64,000 nt of DNA from Enoplosus armatus (Eukaryota > Chordata > Actinopteri > Centrarchiformes > Enoplosidae): NCBI RefSeq assembly GCF_043641665.1, contig NC_092181.1, positions 7,309,918-7,373,917 of the forward strand, read 5' to 3'. Below the pieces are notes generated by a model, which was given only the letters and a program-made list of their open reading frames with translations, searched no databases and had not been told where the DNA came from. How positions within the stretch are numbered: position 1 is the first letter of the stretch; each line of letters opens with the position of its first letter. The translations under genes and the position numbers were made by a program. Shown piece after piece: positions 59,640 through 64,000 of the stretch.

Positions 59640-61045
59640 CTGGAAGGTGTTTGTCACAGTTTAAAGTCAACTTTCAAAATAGATTCAAGGACATTGCAGT
59701 GTAGCTACAGCATCTACATGGGGCATTTTTATACATAAAAACTTGAGTCTGAAATATGAAACCTGAGTTTCAGTACTGATACAAAAACCATATTTTTTCG
59801 ATCACTTTGGGGAAAAAAAAAATTGTCTGATCAAATAATAATCAAAGGTGCGACGACAGCAATCTTACAAGTTCATCGCATGTCACACCGCGCAATGACT
59901 CTAAAAAAGGTCTTGGTACCAATCTGTGTCAGACTGTGCAATATCAGTTTTGAGGCACATCAGATGGTGCGATGAATGCCTGGTGAACCCACAGAGCTGT
60001 AAATAAAGAAAAAAACACCAACAACTGCAAGAGAGACATGTCATCAAGTCACGCCATCCATCTGTGCCATTTTCATGTTTTTGAAAATGCAAAAAGAGGA
60101 GGAGGAGATTGTAAAGCCAGGCACGGCCAGGGAAAGGAGGGTAACGTGGAATGCTGATTTTGCCAATTGATTGACTGTTTGAGGTAAACCTGTTTTCGCA
60201 GGACCATTATGTTAGCTCGCCACCTCAATTCTGACTGATTGGTTTGCAAACCAGGGTCATAGCAGCAGTCATATCGTGGCAATTCTGACATTGTCACAAT
60301 TTTAACGCCGCAGCTCTACATCGGCCGCCATTATCGTTTTTATTATCAATGAATCTGCTGATTGAGTTTTTTGATTCATTGTTCAGCAGAATCAATCAAT
60401 CTCTGCTTTTCAGATTCCAAGGTTATGTCTTCGAATGTCTTGACAGATATTCAGTTTACTGTCATAGAAAACCAAACATTCACAGTCCCACAAAAGCACC
60501 GACCAAAGAGGCTTGATGCCCAGTCCTAATGCAAAGTGACTTTTTATGTGCAGCAGTCGGCTGCGCCAGCTAATTACGCTAATGAAGGCCAATGACTTCT
60601 CAGTCATGTTGCTCTGGACAAACTTCTCAGGGAAAGACGAAGGTTAGCACATACATCATATTTTGTTTGATGGTATATTTTCATTATTGCTTCATTATCT
60701 GGCATTGTGACATGAAACAGCGGTTTCTCGGTTGAAAAGTGATCGATCTAATGAGCGCCGCGGGGCGGACTAACACTTAGCCACTCAGCGCCATGGTGCG
60801 GGACTAACACTGTCGTCAAGATTCAGGCGGATATGTTAGTCTCAAGTGATTGGGTAGGGAAAGTCAATTCCCCCTCCGCAACGGAAATCGGTTGTGGAGG
60901 GAGTGTCAGACTGAAGATGGAAATGAAGTTAAACGAGCTGACAATTCTGCCTGATGTCAGGCTAATATTTCAGCACATACACCATATTAGCTACTTTTAC
61001 TGTCATGAATTTGGCCTTGCACTACAGAAATTAGCTAATGATCAA

Positions 61046-62003
61046 GGAGAATTGACATCTGGCGTTTGATGAATCCTTCTACTTGGGAATTTTCCTTTTA
61101 TTCTGCTCGACAAGAGACCTTTTCAAGACTTGATCATATGTTTGTCTCCAAAACTCTTTTCAGTGGCATCCGTAGCGTCGATATGATTCCAATTTCAAGA
61201 ACTTGAGGCTGAACTGAATTCATTCATTAACACAAATAGTCTGTCAGTTGACGACCCTCGAGTGTTACGGGACGCAGTCAAAGGTGGCATCAGAACAAAA
61301 CAATATTCTTTGCATCAAATCTTAATAAAGTTAGGACACATTGAGTTTCTGGAACATGAAATTGCGACGCTAGCACAAAGCATGCTAAATCACGTTTCGC
61401 CTGAAAACATTCGCAAGCGACAGAATTTATTGGATGAACTTAGTGGCCTGTCAAGACAGAAAGCGGAATTCATTATTCATTGCACAGGGCAGAACCACTG
61501 CATGAACAGTAATCGAACCAGCTGCCATCTTGCTCTTAAGGTGAGGACGAATGATCATTTAGCAAACACCTCAGCAATTAGGACCAAAGAGAGGAATTTA
61601 ACCTCTGATCCCATAAAGATTAATAGCACTTCGTGCTGTATAAGTTGTATAAGTCGGAGGTTGTTCATGATGAAAAAGTCCGTGCTGAATTTTTAGAATC
61701 ATTACATTTACCTAAGCTGCCCCTGGAGGCCGTGCGTTCATTTGAGGTGCCTATCACTCTAGAAGAGCAAAAAAAAAAGAAAAAAGAAAAGCCATCAAAT
61801 CAATGAATAAAGGCAGATCTGCGGCCATGGATGGAATACCTGCAGAATTATTTATTTCCTTTTGGCCCCAGCTTGGCCCTCTGCTGTTAAATATGCTTAT
61901 GATTTTCATCATTCCTTTTCCACTAGCTCAGATATTGCTGTTTTTTTTGTTTTTGCTGTATTTCTCTTTTTGCTAAAGAAAGACAAGCCTCCAACTGACG
62001 GTG
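61046..62003 (+). mobile_element. decayed L1/Tx1-like LINE ORF2 fragment
   Basis: Plus-strand translation shows, in order: the end of an AP-type endonuclease (IDIWRLMNPSTWEFSFYSAR, then ETFSRLDHMFVSKTLFSGIR and SVDMIPIS, 61046-61205); the linker to the reverse transcriptase, with LALKVRTNDHLANTSAIRTK and LTSDPIKIN (61206-61690); and the first RT motifs, with LPKLPLEAVRSFEVPITLEE, KAIKSMNKGRSAAMDGIPAE and LLKKDKPPTD (to about 62003). Stops, frameshifts and an A-rich insertion break it, and it ends before the FADD active site. The order is typical of L1-type elements in fish; clade by motif wording only. Confidence 0.8.
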
Positions 62004-63529
62004 GGGTGACAAAGGTGTTCATACTCTCCTTGACATTGAAGGGCAACAAGCACCCCATTTACACTTGCTATTAAATTGCACCGGACACATTACCCAGATA
62101 AGGACAAACGCATGTTAATGCGAGGTGAAAATGCGTCGTTATCGGAACATGATCGGGTCTGCCTGGCCACATCTGGAGGTAGTCTGGCTCGCACTGTGTT
62201 CTGATGCTTTTCAAACAAGCATTTCAGGAAAATGGCTGTTCACGGTGTCAACAGAACTTCATGTGAACGGCAAATTGTGAGTGACAGTGACAGTGATTTC
62301 CATGTCCCGTGTATGAAGCTTGAAAAACAATCCAGCAGAAAAATTCTCTGCACTTCCCCGCTCATCTGTAACAGCACACCTGGTGCCGGCATTGTGGAAC
62401 GCTTACAGCCTCATCACTGGTGTGTTATGAATGTGCCATCTTCGGCTGCTCATGACGTCACGAGTGGCGTCCTATTTCTTAGATAAAGATTTCAATCCCC
62501 TATCCCTTGTAGCTCCGTTCTGAAGGGCCACAATCCAGTCAAGGGCACTCCAAAAACTAGGGGTATGGCCAAGGGGGGAAACTGGAACAGTACATTCTTT
62601 GGTTGCATCATGTATATACATATATTCTATGTATGCAATTCTTCTGAGTCTGAATGCTGTTGGTTTACATCTATAATGGTCATGGGGTTCCTGGGTAGTA
62701 GCAGGGGGATGGGGTTGGGAGGAATGGGTGAGTTGTACTGGTAGTTTTGCTAATGTTTGTTGTTTTTGTGCTTTCATCTATGTGCACTACCTTGGTTCAT
62801 CATGTCAAGGGTTAGAGGATGGGTGGTGGGAAGACAACAAGGGAAATGGGGAAAGTATGATAATAAGTATGGTAGTATAGTAAGTATAGTATGTATAAGT
62901 TACATGTTTATGTTGCTGGGATGTTGCAGGTAGTAGTCAAGCAATTTGTTGTATTTTTAATGGCCAGGGTTGTCTTCGCTGTCACATTAAAGCTTGATTC
63001 TTTATGTAATAGTTACAGCTGGAAGAGTGCACCACAGATGTGTCAGATCGGTATCTCCCCCCCTCCCTCCTTCACCCCCGATTCATACATTGAAGGGGAA
63101 TTTCATGATTTTCCAAAACAAAATCCTCTTGGGGGGGTGGAGCAACAGCGCAGCGCACAAAGTGGGGCTCCCACTGTGGCTACATCTGCACATTCTTCAA
63201 GAAAGCAGCAAGACCAATGAATTCATTTCATACTCCAGAGAGCCCAGCAGGAGCACTCTGCCCTTTCCACCCTGCCAACCACAAGTCTGGCCTAAGAGAG
63301 GGATTCAGATAGAATTAAAAAGCCCAGTTATTCAATAGACCTTAGGGCATGGTTGAACTTCTCACCTGCCCTCACCTTCACTACACCTCACACGGCAGTT
63401 ACAGCAGCAGGTTTGCGTGCCGGCGCTGTACTGTTCCCTACCTCCTTCTATCTTTCGCTATCTTGCACACGGAGAGAAGAAGAGGAGTGTGGGAATGATT
63501 AATGTGCCACTGTAAGGAGGCGGTGAGTG

Positions 63530-63910
63530 CCCCGCTTCCAGCTCCACAACATCAAGCTCAATTTAGCAGAACTTCATTAAGCGCATCATAAATAATCAAC
63601 TTTAATTGATATTCCGGCAAGCTGATTAAGAGTTAACAAGAACACAATGGGGACAAGGGAAATGCATTAAACGCCCCGGCGTCGCCTCTTGTTCACCTCT
63701 AATTTTGAGCACATGCAGAGAGCAGCACTGTTGCATTTCCATGTAACCAGGATACGCGGTGGGGAGGAAAGAAGGAGGAAAAAACAAAAAACAAATGATG
63801 CACAAATCATGACTGTATGAATATTCATACAGGCCTTCTGTCCATGGAAAGTGATAAATGCATCTCACTTTAGCTGACGCTGACTCAGTAATTAAGTGGA
63901 GTGTTGGGGG
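63530..63910. promoter_or_regulatory. candidate cis-regulatory block in intron 1
   Basis: Repeat-free sequence with clustered factor-like words: TTAATTGATATTC, CTGATTAAGAGTTAAC, the perfect 20-bp palindrome at 63813-63832, GCTGACTCAGTAATTAAG (AP-1/MAF-like next to a homeodomain-like TAATTA). No open frame with splice sites. Function not shown by sequence. Confidence 0.3.
63813..63832. promoter_or_regulatory. 20-bp perfect palindrome CTGTATGAATATTCATACAG
   Basis: Exact self-reverse-complement. It contains two inverted TATTCAT half-sites, the form recognised by POU-class factors such as Pit-1 (consensus TATNCAT), spaced as a dimer site. Confidence 0.5.
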
Positions 63911-64000
63911 CACAGTCAAAGATAGACAGGAGGAGAGAGAGAGGAACATGCAGACGTCACATCAAGTGGTGCAGATGTTTTCTGCCAGGAAGCACCGCAG

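Larger units (their letters stand above)
59640..64000 (-). other. slc24a3 intron 1 (partial)
   Basis: Sequence 5' of exon 2 to the window edge. It holds a decayed L1/Tx1-like LINE fragment and a regulatory-looking block at the far end. I looked for an exon encoding a start codon, basic stretch and hydrophobic anchor ending in phase with exon 2 and did not find one. Confidence 0.7.

Noticed and set aside
60833..61069. 78-codon plus-strand frame just upstream of the LINE fragment
   Set aside because: It has no recognised motif of its own and ends where the endonuclease-like reading begins in another frame; it may be decayed LINE sequence but cannot be supported.

Overview
The window is vertebrate, almost certainly teleost fish, nuclear DNA. 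The signs are a multi-exon gene with GT-AG introns, dense (CA)n, (GA)n and homopolymer tracts, short non-autonomous DNA transposons, and decayed LINE pieces. There is no bacterial-style gene packing. Nearly all open frames outside the exons listed here are chance or simple-repeat frames.

The one firmly supported gene is slc24a3 (NCKX3, a K+-dependent Na+/Ca2+ exchanger), on the minus strand. Sixteen coding exons lie between 59639 (5' side) and 21906 (stop codon). Every junction is GT-AG, all phases agree, and together they encode 600 residues of the protein. If the usual 17-exon structure holds, these are exons 2-17. The first exon, with the start codon and signal/anchor segment, was not found and probably lies beyond 64000. 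The reading runs through an N-terminal luminal/extracellular segment with two N-glycosylation sequons, the first membrane cluster with the alpha-1 repeat (exons 3-9), a large cytosolic loop with an acidic run (exons 10-12), and the second membrane cluster with the alpha-2 repeat (exons 13-17). The cation-site residues (Glu of SAPEL, Asp of SVPD, Asp of NVFD) are all present. Intron 2 is about 23.3 kb; most others are between 0.1 and 4.4 kb.

Layout: 1-19400 is intergenic sequence 3' of slc24a3. It holds several dispersed repeats, a CpG-rich block at 12149-12600 with exon-like signals on the minus strand, and a 3.2-kb minisatellite at 13855-17068. About 19430-21905 is the probable 3' UTR. 21906-36240 holds exons 17 to 3 with compact introns, and a decayed L2/CR1-like LINE piece lies in intron 3. 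36241-59510 is intron 2, with a second copy of a transposon-like element seen at 3728, microsatellites and possible conserved non-coding blocks. 59511-59639 is exon 2. 59640-64000 is intron 1, with a decayed L1/Tx1-like LINE fragment and a regulatory-looking block containing a 20-bp perfect palindrome.

The less expected observations are: (i) a minisatellite whose unit variants are mostly single CpG-to-TpG/CpA changes; (ii) simple repeats placed directly on slc24a3 splice signals, with (CA)n from intron position +3 after exon 14, (UG)28 at +25 after exon 3, and (CU)n as the polypyrimidine tract of exon 4; (iii) a long G tract in the 3' UTR; (iv) a two-exon reading frame in the CpG-rich block interrupted by a TAG in each copy of a 21-bp duplication.
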